Assembly (NCBI RefSeq): GCF_042677045.1 | Contig: NZ_JBHTIH010000003.1 | Coordinates: 434,001-498,000, forward strand | Direction of reading: 5' to 3' | Origin: Lysobacter_K koreensis | GTDB taxonomy: Bacteria > Pseudomonadota > Gammaproteobacteria > Xanthomonadales > Xanthomonadaceae | Length of the DNA: 64,000 nt | Part shown: positions 9,105 through 16,907 of the stretch, in pieces | How the letters are laid out: every line of letters starts with the position of its first letter | How positions within the stretch are numbered: the first letter of the stretch is position 1 | Notes under the pieces: model-generated | What the model saw: the letters and a program-made list of their open reading frames with translations, nothing else | The model's database searches: none | Told to the model about the DNA's origin: nothing | Made by a program: the position numbers and the translations under genes

Positions 9105-10385
9105 ATGAACCAGTTTCATCGAGTAGTCGCGATATGCGGGATGCTGTGCTTGGTGGTAGCCGCGAACTTGGCGGCAGCGCGCGGACAGGATGGTGAGCGT
9201 GCGGCGGAGGCTGAAGCGGCCGAATCGGTAATTGTTGACGACGGCGTGGATGCCGCCGAGGCGGCAATGATGGCGGCCGTTGCGGAAGCTGTTGCTGAAG
9301 CTGAAAGGGAGGCGGCCTACGCGGGCGTCGCGATTGAGGCGGAGCCGCAACGCGCTCCAACCGACGAGCAGTTGCGTCGGGTCGATGCCGGCAGCCACTA
9401 CTACTTGTCGGGCATCCGCGAGGTCGGCTCGGAGTTGCGGCTGCACCCGGACGGTCGCTTCGAATGGATGCTTGCCTATGGCGCGATGAACCAGTCCGCG
9501 AAGGGGCGCTGGCATCGAGAAGGCACGCAAGTGGTGCTGGTTGCCGACATGCCCAAACCCGACGCAACCCTGTTTTCGCTCGTGGGCAGCAGCGAGTGGG
9601 ATGAGCGTGCAGAGGCCGAGCTTCTGGCGGCACGGGACGAGCGAAAGCGCGGCGCCGTTCTTGCCCGCTGTCCCTTCGTCGCGAAAGAAGATTACGCATC
9701 GTCCCCGGACGCGTTCGGCGACCCGCCGCCCAGCTACCGCGCGCTCGCCGATGCGGCCCGGCGATCGGTGCAGGAGTTGGAAGCGACGAGCAAGGCCCTG
9801 GAGGTGGCCGCCAGCGCGGCGATGGCGCCTGGCTCGGCATCGCCGGAGGCAGCCCTAGAGACCGCGAAGTCGGCGATGGACGCCTATCAGGTCGCGCTGA
9901 TCGAGGCGCGCAATGCGCATGCCAACGCGGGACTTGAGTTGCCCCTCCGGCCCGAACCTGTCCTGCCGGCCACCTGCCAGTTGCCAAAAGAAGAGGCGAT
10001 TCCGTCCGCACCTTCGCAATGGCAACGCGGCATCGCGGTCCGCGTCGGTGATCCGCAGGCGGACGCGCTCTATGGCGGGATCAATGTGTCGGTTCGCTAC
10101 TCCGATGGACAAACTTCGTTGGCCACTACCAACCAGGATGGGTGGGCGGTGTTCGAGCGACGTCCCGGCGTGCGGCCGGTTGCGCTGACGCTTTCGGTGG
10201 AAGAGAGCCAGTTCCCGCCGGAGAACCTCGCGCTGCCGTCTGGCTTGAAAGAGCTGATTCAGATCCGACTCGATAGCCAGGCAGCCACGCCCACGGCATT
10301 CGAGTCGATGAGCTTGCGCGTGGATGGCGATGACTTGGTGCCGACGTGGCCCGAGGGCGAGCGGGGGCGCTATTCGCGTGACTGA
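9105..10385 (+). CDS. Unknown exported protein with a C-terminal transthyretin-like region
   Basis: I do not recognise this 426-residue protein. It has a Sec signal peptide (hydrophobic 9-22, possible cleavage near ANLAA-ARG). An Ala/Glu-rich, probably helical stretch follows (28-86). A compact beta-rich segment lies at about 97-148 (YYLSGIREVGSELRLHPDG, then FEWMLAYGA), then a helical middle. Near 310-375 a region with YGGINVSVRYSDGQ and TTNQDGWAVFERRPG resembles carboxypeptidase-regulatory or transthyretin-like folds. It abuts the nrdR stop, has GGAAGG as ribosome site, and overlaps the ribD start by 8 bases, so it is co-transcribed. Codon use looks less GC-biased than its neighbours, which hints at a looser or newer gene. 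Confidence 0.75.
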   Translation: MNQFHRVVAICGMLCLVVAANLAAARGQDGERAAEAEAAESVIVDDGVDAAEAAMMAAVAEAVAEAEREAAYAGVAIEAEPQRAPTDEQLRRVDAGSHYYLSGIREVGSELRLHPDGRFEWMLAYGAMNQSAKGRWHREGTQVVLVADMPKPDATLFSLVGSSEWDERAEAELLAARDERKRGAVLARCPFVAKEDYASSPDAFGDPPPSYRALADAARRSVQELEATSKALEVAASAAMAPGSASPEAALETAKSAMDAYQVALIEARNAHANAGLELPLRPEPVLPATCQLPKEEAIPSAPSQWQRGIAVRVGDPQADALYGGINVSVRYSDGQTSLATTNQDGWAVFERRPGVRPVALTLSVEESQFPPENLALPSGLKELIQIRLDSQAATPTAFESMSLRVDGDDLVPTWPEGERGRYSRD

Positions 10386-11487
10386 GACGTTCACCGCCAC
10401 CGACCATGCGCTGATGGCCCGCGCCCTGCGCCTGGCCGAGCGCGGCACCTACACCACCAAGCCCAATCCGATGGTCGGCTGCGTGCTCGCGCACGGCGAC
10501 GACGTGGTGGGCGAGGGCTGGCACCAGCGCGCGGGCGAGCCACATGCCGAGGTGCTGGCGCTGCAGGCCGCAGGCGAGCGCGCCAAGGGCGCGACCGCGT
10601 ACGTCACGCTGGAACCGTGCGCGCACGTCGGCAAGACCGGGCCGTGCGCGGACGCGTTGATCGCAGCCGGCGTGGCGCGGGTGGTCGCGGCGATGCGCGA
10701 CCCGTTCCCGCAGGTCGATGGCGCCGGCTTCGACAAGCTGCGCGCGGCCGGGATCGCGGTGGAGTACGGATTGATGGAGACGCAGGCGCGTGCGCTCAAC
10801 CGCGGCTGGTTGTCGCGGATCGAGCGCGGCCGCCCGTGGCTGCGGATCAAGCTGGCGACCAGTCTCGACGGGCGCAGCGCGCTGGCCAGTGGCGAATCGA
10901 AATGGATCAGCGGCGAGGCCTCGCGCCTGGACGTGCAGCGTTGGCGCGCGCGCTGCGGCGCGATCGTCACCGGCGCCGGCACCGTGTTGGTCGACGACCC
11001 GTCGCTGACCGTGCGCCTGGGCGACGACACCCCGTTCGTCGCGCCACTGCGGGTGGTGCTCGATCCCGGACTGGCCACGGTCGCACGCGGCCGCGTGCGC
11101 GAGGGCGACGCACCGACGCTGTACCTGCATGCGCCCGATGCCAAGCCGCCGCGCGGGCTGAGCGCGCAAACCGCGCCGGTCGCCGTGCATGGCGGTCGCT
11201 TCGACCTGGACGCGGTGCTCAAGCTGCTGGCCGCGCGCGAGGTCAACGAGGTGCAACTCGAGGCCGGCGCCACGCTGGCCGGCGCGTTCCTCGCCGCCGG
11301 GTTGGTCGACGAGCTGCTGCTGTACGTCGCGCCGGTGCTATTGGGTTCGCGCGCGCGGCCGCTGTTCGAGGGCCTCGACATCGATGCGATGACCCAGAAG
11401 TTGAAACTGACGGTCGTCGAGTCGCGGCGGATCGGCGAAGACGTGCGCCTGCTGCTTCAGCCCGCCCAGGACGCGCCTAGGCAATGA
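10378..11487 (+). CDS. ribD: Riboflavin biosynthesis deaminase/reductase RibD
   Basis: A bifunctional enzyme that deaminates the pyrimidine formed from GTP and then reduces its ribose side chain. From the GTG at 10378 it has 369 residues. The N-terminal deaminase carries the zinc site HAE (56-58) and EPCAHVGKTGPC (Cys81, Cys90). The reductase half begins near 148 (RIKLATSLDGRSAL) and includes GAGTVLVDDP. The frame is open 18 codons further up, but that stretch lies inside the preceding gene and lacks family similarity. GGGGG at about 10363-10367 can serve as ribosome site. First riboflavin gene of the cluster. Confidence 0.95.
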   Translation: MTETFTATDHALMARALRLAERGTYTTKPNPMVGCVLAHGDDVVGEGWHQRAGEPHAEVLALQAAGERAKGATAYVTLEPCAHVGKTGPCADALIAAGVARVVAAMRDPFPQVDGAGFDKLRAAGIAVEYGLMETQARALNRGWLSRIERGRPWLRIKLATSLDGRSALASGESKWISGEASRLDVQRWRARCGAIVTGAGTVLVDDPSLTVRLGDDTPFVAPLRVVLDPGLATVARGRVREGDAPTLYLHAPDAKPPRGLSAQTAPVAVHGGRFDLDAVLKLLAAREVNEVQLEAGATLAGAFLAAGLVDELLLYVAPVLLGSRARPLFEGLDIDAMTQKLKLTVVESRRIGEDVRLLLQPAQDAPRQ

Positions 11488-11544
11488 CGAAAACGATGCC
11501 GCGCGCGCGGCCGACGGCAATGACCTGCGACGGCTTCTGAACCC

Positions 11545-12324
11545 ATGTCCGCACCGCCATTCAAGGACCATTTCTCCGGGATCGCCGATGCCTACGCCGC
11601 TGCGCGCCCCGAGTACCCCGATGCGCTGTTCGACGCGCTCGCCGCCGTGGTTCCCGCAGCAGCGCGGGTCTGGGAACCCGGCTGCGGCAGCGGCCAGGCC
11701 ACGCGCGGACTGGCCGCGCGTTTCGCGCACGTGCACGCGACCGACCCCAGCGCGCAGCAGCTCGCCCAGCATTGGGCCGCCGCGATGTCCACGAATGGCG
11801 GGACGACGAACGTCTCGCTCGCGGTCGAACCCGCCGAGCACGCCGCCTTGCCCGACGCCAGCGTGCAATTGGTCGCGGTCGCGCAGGCATTGCACTGGTT
11901 CGACCGTGCGCAGTTCTTTGCCGAATGCGAGCGCGTGCTGGCGCCCGGCGGCGTGCTCGCGGCCTGGGGTTATCCCGATTTCCTCGCGCCCGAAGGCATG
12001 GTCGAGGCGGTCGCGGCATTCCGCGCGCAGATCGAGCCGCACTGGCCGCCCGAGCGCGCGCAGATCGACGCGCGCTACGCCGGCTACGACTGGCCATTCC
12101 CGGCATTGCCGACGCCCGAGTTATGGCTGGAAGCCGAGTGGTCGCTGCCGCATTTCCTGCGCTACTTGGCGAGCATGTCCGCCAGCGCACGCTGCCTGGC
12201 CGAGACCGGCGACGACCCGGTCGCGCGCCACGCATCGGCGCTCGCCGCCGCGTGGGGCGATACGGGCGACGAGCGCACCGTGCAATGGCCGCTGTTCCTG
12301 CACCTGCGGCAAAAGCCGTTGTAG
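11545..12324 (+). CDS. Class I SAM-dependent methyltransferase, substrate unknown
   Basis: A 259-residue Methyltransf_11-type protein. The SAM site is VWEPGCGSGQATRGLA (motif I, about 47-62). HATDPSAQQL is the acidic end of strand 2, and ALPDASVQLVAVAQALHW is the motif between strands 4 and 5 typical of small-molecule methyltransferases (UbiE/TAM-like group). It lies between ribD and ribE in the same direction, 57 bases after ribD, but is not a known riboflavin enzyme. The TAG stop belongs to a dispersed repeat that begins here, so the C-terminus may have been set by that element. Confidence 0.8.
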   Translation: MSAPPFKDHFSGIADAYAAARPEYPDALFDALAAVVPAAARVWEPGCGSGQATRGLAARFAHVHATDPSAQQLAQHWAAAMSTNGGTTNVSLAVEPAEHAALPDASVQLVAVAQALHWFDRAQFFAECERVLAPGGVLAAWGYPDFLAPEGMVEAVAAFRAQIEPHWPPERAQIDARYAGYDWPFPALPTPELWLEAEWSLPHFLRYLASMSASARCLAETGDDPVARHASALAAAWGDTGDERTVQWPLFLHLRQKPL

Positions 12325-12395
12325 TTCCGAGCCTGCTCCGAACGCCTCCCAGCCATGTCCACCGAAGCGTGCCGAGCAGGCTCGGCACTACACAG
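12322..12395. repeat. Inverted pair of TAGTGCCGAGC-type repeats
   Basis: The left copy (12322-12343) reads TAGTTCCGAGCCTGCTCCGA. The right copy (12370-12394) reads GTGCCGAGCAGGCTCGGCAC followed by TACA. They are inverted relative to each other and each core is a near-perfect palindrome. The same family occurs at 40825-40904. The TAG at the left end is the stop codon of the methyltransferase gene. Confidence 0.85.
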
Positions 12396-12416
12396 TCAAG
12401 AGTTCTCGGAGACCGG

Positions 12417-13016
12417 ATGTTCACAGGATTGATCGAAGGCGTCGGCACCCTGGCCGCACGCGAATCCCGCGGCGGCGACGCGCGCCTGACGATCGGCGTC
12501 GGCAGCCTGCCGTTCGCCGGCGTGCAGCTGGGCGAAAGCATCGCCGTCAACGGCGTGTGCCTGACCGTGGTCGCGTTCGACACCCACAGTTTTGAGGCCG
12601 ACGCGTCCAACGAGACCCTGGCGCTGACCACGCTCGGCGAGCTGCCAACGGGCCGTGCGCTAAACCTGGAACGGGCGATGCTGCCGACCGACCGCCTCGG
12701 CGGGCACCTGGTCAGCGGCCACGTCGACGGCGTCGGCCGCGTGTTGCGGGTGGTCGAGGACGCGCGCGCGCAGCGCTGGCGGTTTGGCGCCGCGCAGGAG
12801 CTGCTGCGCTACGTCGCGACCAAGGGCTCGATCTGCGTCGACGGGGTCAGCCTGACCGTGAACGCGGTCGATGACGCCGGTTTCGAGGTTGCGCTGGTGC
12901 CGCACACGGTCGCGCACACCGCGTTCGCGACCACCGCGGTCGGCGATGCGGTCAACCTCGAGGTCGACCTGGTGGCGCGCTACGTCGAGCGGTTGCTGCA
13001 GGCCCGCCCGGGCTGA
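12417..13016 (+). CDS. ribE: Riboflavin synthase, alpha subunit
   Basis: Dismutates two 6,7-dimethyl-8-ribityllumazine to riboflavin. The 199-residue protein shows the internal duplication of the family: MFTGLIEGVG with NGVCLTV in repeat 1, and LVSGHVDGVG with DGVSLTVN in repeat 2 (from about residue 98). The ATG at 12417 has GGAG eight bases upstream. The open frame continues far upstream, but only this start gives the canonical MFTG N-terminus. It lies between the methyltransferase and ribB. Confidence 0.97.
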   Translation: MFTGLIEGVGTLAARESRGGDARLTIGVGSLPFAGVQLGESIAVNGVCLTVVAFDTHSFEADASNETLALTTLGELPTGRALNLERAMLPTDRLGGHLVSGHVDGVGRVLRVVEDARAQRWRFGAAQELLRYVATKGSICVDGVSLTVNAVDDAGFEVALVPHTVAHTAFATTAVGDAVNLEVDLVARYVERLLQARPG

Positions 13017-13078
13017 TTCGATCCGTCCCGACAACGCTGGTTTCCGCGGCGGACCGGGTCCGCCCCGGCACGGGGGCT

Positions 13079-13084
13079 TAGAAT
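13079..13084 (+). promoter_or_regulatory. Probable -10 element (TAGAAT) before ribB
   Basis: TAGAAT followed by GCCGG lies 32 bases before the preferred ribB start. It overlaps an upstream in-frame ATG at 13083, which argues against that ATG as the start. No FMN riboswitch fold is visible in the roughly 100 bases between ribE and ribB. Confidence 0.4.
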
Positions 13085-13115
13085 GCCGGCCCCGCTTTCG
13101 TTTCCCGACCTGGCC

Positions 13116-14231
13116 ATGCCCTTCAGCCCGATCCCCGAACTGCTCGACGAAATCCGCGCCGGCCGCATGGTCGTGATCGTCGACGACGAGGACCGCGAGA
13201 ACGAGGGCGACCTGATCATGGCCGCCGAGCTGGTGCGGCCGCAGGACATCAACTTCATGGTCACCCACGCCCGCGGCCTGGTGTGCCTGTCGTTGACCCG
13301 CGAGCGCTGCCGCCAGCTCGGCCTGCCGCCGATGGTCCGCGACAACACTTCGCAGCACCACACCAATTTCACAGTCAGCATCGAGGCGGTCGAGGGCGTC
13401 ACCACCGGCATCTCCGCCTACGACCGCGCCCACACCGTGCGCACCGCGGTGCGGCCGGATGCGCAGCCACGCGACCTCGCCCAGCCGGGCCACATCTTCC
13501 CGCTGATGGCGCAGCCCGGTGGCGTGCTCAACCGCGCCGGCCACACCGAGGCGGCCGCCGACCTGGCGCTGCTCGCGGGGCTGGAGCCCAGCGGCGTGCT
13601 GGTCGAGATCCTCAACGCCGACGGCAGCATGGCGCGGCGCCCGGAACTGGAGGCATTCGCGGCCGAGCACGGCCTCAAGATCGGCTCGATCGAGGAGCTG
13701 ATTCGCTACCGGCTGGCCACCGAACACACGGTCGAGCGCGTCGATGCGCGTGAGATCGAGACCGAGCACGGGCCGTTCCTGCTGGTCAGCTACCGCGACC
13801 GCCTCAGCCGGGCGCTGCATTTTGCGTTGCTGCGTGGGCAGCCCGATTCCGCCACCCCGACCCTGGTGCGCGTGCACGTGCAGAACCCGCTGGCCGACGC
13901 GCTGCACTGGCGCCGCCCGGATTTCGGCCCGGCGGTGGGCGACGTGCTCGCTGCGATTGCGAGGGAAGGCTGCGGCGCGCTGGTGCTGCTCGGCGACAAC
14001 GCCGACGCCGACGCGCTGCTGGCACGCGTGCGTGCCCCGGCGCAGCCCGATGCCGACGCCACCCCGGCACCGGGCCATGCGCTGGCCGAATGGCGCCGCA
14101 ACGGCGCCGGTGGCCAGATCCTCGCCGACCTGGGCCTGGGCAAATTGCGCGTGCTCGGCACGCCGCGCAAGCAGATCGGCCTGGCCGGTTTCGGGCTGGA
14201 AGTGGTCGAGTACGTCGAGCTGGCCCGCTGA
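13116..14231 (+). CDS. ribB: DHBP synthase RibB fused to a degenerate GTP cyclohydrolase II-like domain
   Basis: The N-terminal half (about 1-200) makes 3,4-dihydroxy-2-butanone 4-phosphate from ribulose 5-phosphate; DDEDRENEGDLIMAAE and TSQHHTNFTVSIEA carry the metal-binding and catalytic residues. The C-terminal half (about 205-371) aligns in layout with RibA (HGPFLLVSYRD, GGQILADLGLGKLRVLGTP) but lacks the zinc-binding cysteines and the GDVF/RCDCG-type segment. GTP cyclohydrolase II activity is therefore unlikely, and the cell should have a separate ribA. Such RibB-X proteins are known in other Proteobacteria. The ATG at 13116 gives 371 residues. An earlier ATG at 13083 overlaps a probable -10 element. 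Confidence 0.9.
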   Translation: MPFSPIPELLDEIRAGRMVVIVDDEDRENEGDLIMAAELVRPQDINFMVTHARGLVCLSLTRERCRQLGLPPMVRDNTSQHHTNFTVSIEAVEGVTTGISAYDRAHTVRTAVRPDAQPRDLAQPGHIFPLMAQPGGVLNRAGHTEAAADLALLAGLEPSGVLVEILNADGSMARRPELEAFAAEHGLKIGSIEELIRYRLATEHTVERVDAREIETEHGPFLLVSYRDRLSRALHFALLRGQPDSATPTLVRVHVQNPLADALHWRRPDFGPAVGDVLAAIAREGCGALVLLGDNADADALLARVRAPAQPDADATPAPGHALAEWRRNGAGGQILADLGLGKLRVLGTPRKQIGLAGFGLEVVEYVELAR

Positions 14232-14313
14232 ACCGGCGCGCCTGATTGCGCCGGACCGGCCGTCGCCGAGCCGGCACGCGCTAAACTGCCCAGCCTTCAC
14301 CGACCCCCGTCCC

Positions 14314-14808
14314 ATGGCCCATTACGAAGGCGACCTGCGCAGCCCCCCGGGCGCGCGTTTCGCGATCATCGCCAGCCGCTGGAACCCGCGCATCACCGAT
14401 ACGCTGGTCGCCGGCGCGCGCGCCACGTTCGCCGGGCACGGCGTCGCGGAGGATGCGGTCGACGTGATCCGCGTCCCCGGCGCGTGGGAGATCCCGCTCG
14501 CCGCGGCGCACCTGGCGCAGGCCGGCGGGCATGCTGCGATCGTCGCGCTGGGCTGCGTGGTGCGCGGCGACACGCGGCATTACGAACAGGTCGCCGACGG
14601 CTGCTCCGAAGGCCTGATGCGGGTTGCGCTGGACTACGGCATCCCGGTGGCCAACGGCGTGCTGGCGGTAGACCGGCACGAGGATGCCGCCGCGCGCGCC
14701 GGCGGCAGTCATGGCAACAAGGGTGAGGAAGCGGCATTGGTGGTGATCGAGATGAGTCATTTGCTGCAACAGATTCCCGCCGGCACCGCGTCGGAGCGAC
14801 CGGCGTGA
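14314..14808 (+). CDS. ribH: 6,7-dimethyl-8-ribityllumazine synthase
   Basis: Condenses the RibD product with dihydroxybutanone phosphate to lumazine; usually an icosahedral or decameric assembly. It has 164 residues from the ATG at 14314. Recognisable parts are IIASRWNPRITDTLVAGA (substrate pocket), VPGAWEIPLAA and RGDTRHYEQVADGCSEGLM (phosphate and active-site region with the catalytic His). A TAAACT at 14282-14287 just upstream may be an internal -10. The stop overlaps the GTG of nusB (GTGA), coupling the two. Confidence 0.96.
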   Translation: MAHYEGDLRSPPGARFAIIASRWNPRITDTLVAGARATFAGHGVAEDAVDVIRVPGAWEIPLAAAHLAQAGGHAAIVALGCVVRGDTRHYEQVADGCSEGLMRVALDYGIPVANGVLAVDRHEDAAARAGGSHGNKGEEAALVVIEMSHLLQQIPAGTASERPA

Positions 14809-15269
14809 GCCGCGCCCCCCGCAAGGACGGCATCGACCCGGTCGCGCGCTCGCGGGCGCGTCGCCGCGCGCTGCAGGCGGTGTACGCGTGGCAGATGTCG
14901 GGGTCGCGCGTGAACGACGTGATCGCGCAATTCGCCCACGAGCAGGCCAAGGAAATCGCCGACCTGGAGTACTTCGAAGACCTCGTGCGCGGCGTCGACA
15001 AGCACCACAACGACCTCGACGAAGCGCTGGCGCCGTTCCTCGACCGCGACGTCGAGCAGGTCGACCCGATCGAGCGCGCGGTGCTGCGCATCGCCGCCTA
15101 CGAGCTGCGCCTGCGCCCCGACGTGCCGTATCGCGTGGTCATCAACGAGGCGATCGAGACGGTCAAGCGCTTCGGCGCCGAGCACGGCCACACCTATGTC
15201 AACGGCGTGCTCGACCATGCGGCCGCGGCGTGGCGCGCCACCGAAGTGCAGGCGCCGCGATCGCGCTGA
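14805..15269 (+). CDS. nusB: Transcription antitermination factor NusB
   Basis: Binds boxA RNA with NusE (S10) in rRNA antitermination. An all-helical 154-residue protein. SRARRRALQAVYAWQMSG at the start, the central DRDVEQVDPIERAVLRIA and YRVVINEAIETVKRFGAE with YVNGVLD near the end are the family signatures. It begins with GTG overlapping the ribH stop by four bases. The ribH-nusB-thiL order is common in Gammaproteobacteria. Confidence 0.96.
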   Translation: MSRAPRKDGIDPVARSRARRRALQAVYAWQMSGSRVNDVIAQFAHEQAKEIADLEYFEDLVRGVDKHHNDLDEALAPFLDRDVEQVDPIERAVLRIAAYELRLRPDVPYRVVINEAIETVKRFGAEHGHTYVNGVLDHAAAAWRATEVQAPRSR

Positions 15270-15317
15270 TGGGGTCGCCGCGCCGCCGCCGCGCGCGCCG
15301 GCACCCGGGAGGAGCCC

Positions 15318-16289
15318 GTGTCTGAGCATCCGCGCGGCACCGACGAGTTCGACTTGATCGAGCGCATCCGCGCCCGCGTCGTTGCCCGCGACGATGTGAT
15401 GCTCGGCATTGGCGACGATGCCGCGATCGTGCAGGTGCCGGCGGGCCAACAGCTGGTCATCGCCACCGACACGCTCAATGCCGGCGTGCACTTCCCCGCC
15501 GACACCGCGCCGGCCGACATTGGCTGGAAAGCGCTCGCGGTCAACCTTTCCGACCTCGCCGCGATGGCGGCGCAGCCGGCCTGGTGCACGCTCTCGCTGT
15601 CGTTGCCGCACGCCGACGCGGCTTGGCTCGACGCGTTTCTCGATGGCTTCCTCGACCTCGCTGCGCAGCATCGCGTGACGCTGGTCGGCGGCGACACCAC
15701 GCGCGGGCCGCCGTCGATCTGCGTGACCGTGCACGGCCTGGTCGCGCCGGGTCGCGCGTTGCGGCGCGATGGCGCGAGGGTTGGCGACGAGGTCTGGGTC
15801 AGCGGCACGCTCGGTGATGCCGCCGGCGGACTCGCGCAATGGCGGGCAGGTGGCGCCATCGACGCGTCGTTGCGCGCCCGCCTGGATCGACCGACGCCGC
15901 GCATCTGCACCGGCCTGGCGCTGGCGGAAGTCGCGCACGCGGGCATCGACGTGTCCGACGGATTGCTGGCCGACCTCGGTCATATCTGCCGCGCCAGCGA
16001 CGTCGGTGCGCAGGTGGAACTGGCGAGGTTGCCGGTGTCAGCGGCATTGCGCGCCGCCTACGCCGAAAGCGAGCGCCACGCGTTGCAGGCCACCGGCGGC
16101 GACGACTACGAACTGTGCTTCACCACGCCACCGCAAGCGCGCGCGACGATCGGGCGCATCGCGGCCGAGACAGGCACCGCGTTGACGCGCATCGGCCGGA
16201 TCGTGGCCGGCAGCGGCGTGCAGGCGTTCACCGCAGCCGGCACCGCCTGGATACCGGATCGCGCCGGCTACGCGCACTTCGCCGGTTGA
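15318..16289 (+). CDS. thiL: Thiamine-monophosphate kinase
   Basis: Phosphorylates thiamine monophosphate to the active cofactor thiamine pyrophosphate. The 323-residue AIR-synthase-related protein starts at a GTG preceded by GGAGGAG. IGDDAAIVQ and DTLNAGVHF carry the metal and substrate aspartates; NLSDLAAM and VSGTLGDAA follow; DVSDGLLADLGHI is the second Asp cluster. It is the last gene of the rib-nus-thi block and ends convergent with the glycosylase-like gene. No TPP riboswitch is visible. Confidence 0.95.
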   Translation: MSEHPRGTDEFDLIERIRARVVARDDVMLGIGDDAAIVQVPAGQQLVIATDTLNAGVHFPADTAPADIGWKALAVNLSDLAAMAAQPAWCTLSLSLPHADAAWLDAFLDGFLDLAAQHRVTLVGGDTTRGPPSICVTVHGLVAPGRALRRDGARVGDEVWVSGTLGDAAGGLAQWRAGGAIDASLRARLDRPTPRICTGLALAEVAHAGIDVSDGLLADLGHICRASDVGAQVELARLPVSAALRAAYAESERHALQATGGDDYELCFTTPPQARATIGRIAAETGTALTRIGRIVAGSGVQAFTAAGTAWIPDRAGYAHFAG

Positions 16290-16319
16290 CCGCGGGCATC
16301 GGCCACGCTTCGGCGATGC

Positions 16320-16907
16320 TCACTGCACCGATAGCGCGCGCACCCGCTCGCGCAGCACCGGCAGCACCTCGTCGCCGAACCACGGATTGCGCTTGAACCA
16401 CGCCACGTTGCGCGGGCTTGGGTGCGGCAGCGGCAGGTAGCGGGGCAGGTAGTCGCGCCAGGCGCGGACGGTTTCGCCCAGCGTGGGTTTGCGGCGTTCG
16501 TGCAGGAAATACGCCTGCGCGTACTGGCCGACCAGCAGGGTCAGTTCGACGTCGGGCAGCAGCGGCAGCAGGCGCGGGTGCCAGGTCGCGCGGCATTCCG
16601 GACGCGGCGGCGCGTCGCCCGAGCTTCCCCTGCCCGGATAACAGAAACCCATCGGCACGATCGCCACGCGCGACGCGTCGTAGAAGGTGACAGCGTCCAT
16701 CTGCAGCCACTCGCGCAGGCGCTTGCCGCTGGCGTCGTCCCACGGCACGCCACTGGCGTGCACGCGGGTGCCGGGCGCCTGGCCGACGACCAGCAGGCGC
16801 GCGCCGCTGCCTGCGCGCAACACCGGGCGTGGCCCGAGCGGCAGCTGCGCCGCGCACAACCGGCACGCCCGGATCTGCACGAGCAGGTCGTCCAGCGGCG
16901 TGCTCAC
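16320..16907 (-). CDS. Uracil-DNA glycosylase superfamily protein
   Basis: A 195-residue protein of the UDG fold. Motif A appears as VVGQAPGTRVHASGVPWDD and motif B as PHPSPRN; between them lies VGQYAQAYFL. An early CRLC recalls the cysteines of iron-sulfur family 4 enzymes, but I do not see the full four-cysteine set, so it is probably a UDG-like member whose lesion preference is unknown. The GTG start at 16905-16907 overlaps the stop of the upstream oxidase gene (GTGA), so the pair is translated together. The frame is open far upstream as a GC-rich artefact. Confidence 0.85.
   Translation of the reverse strand: MSTPLDDLLVQIRACRLCAAQLPLGPRPVLRAGSGARLLVVGQAPGTRVHASGVPWDDASGKRLREWLQMDAVTFYDASRVAIVPMGFCYPGRGSSGDAPPRPECRATWHPRLLPLLPDVELTLLVGQYAQAYFLHERRKPTLGETVRAWRDYLPRYLPLPHPSPRNVAWFKRNPWFGDEVLPVLRERVRALSVQ

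Noticed and set aside
13017..13115. FMN riboswitch before ribB
   Set aside because: The stretch lacks the conserved RFN elements (such as AGGG..GGTG and the CCGAC-type loops) and is only about 100 bases long.
15270..15317. TPP riboswitch before thiL
   Set aside because: Only 48 bases separate nusB and thiL, and no CTGAGA-type element is present.
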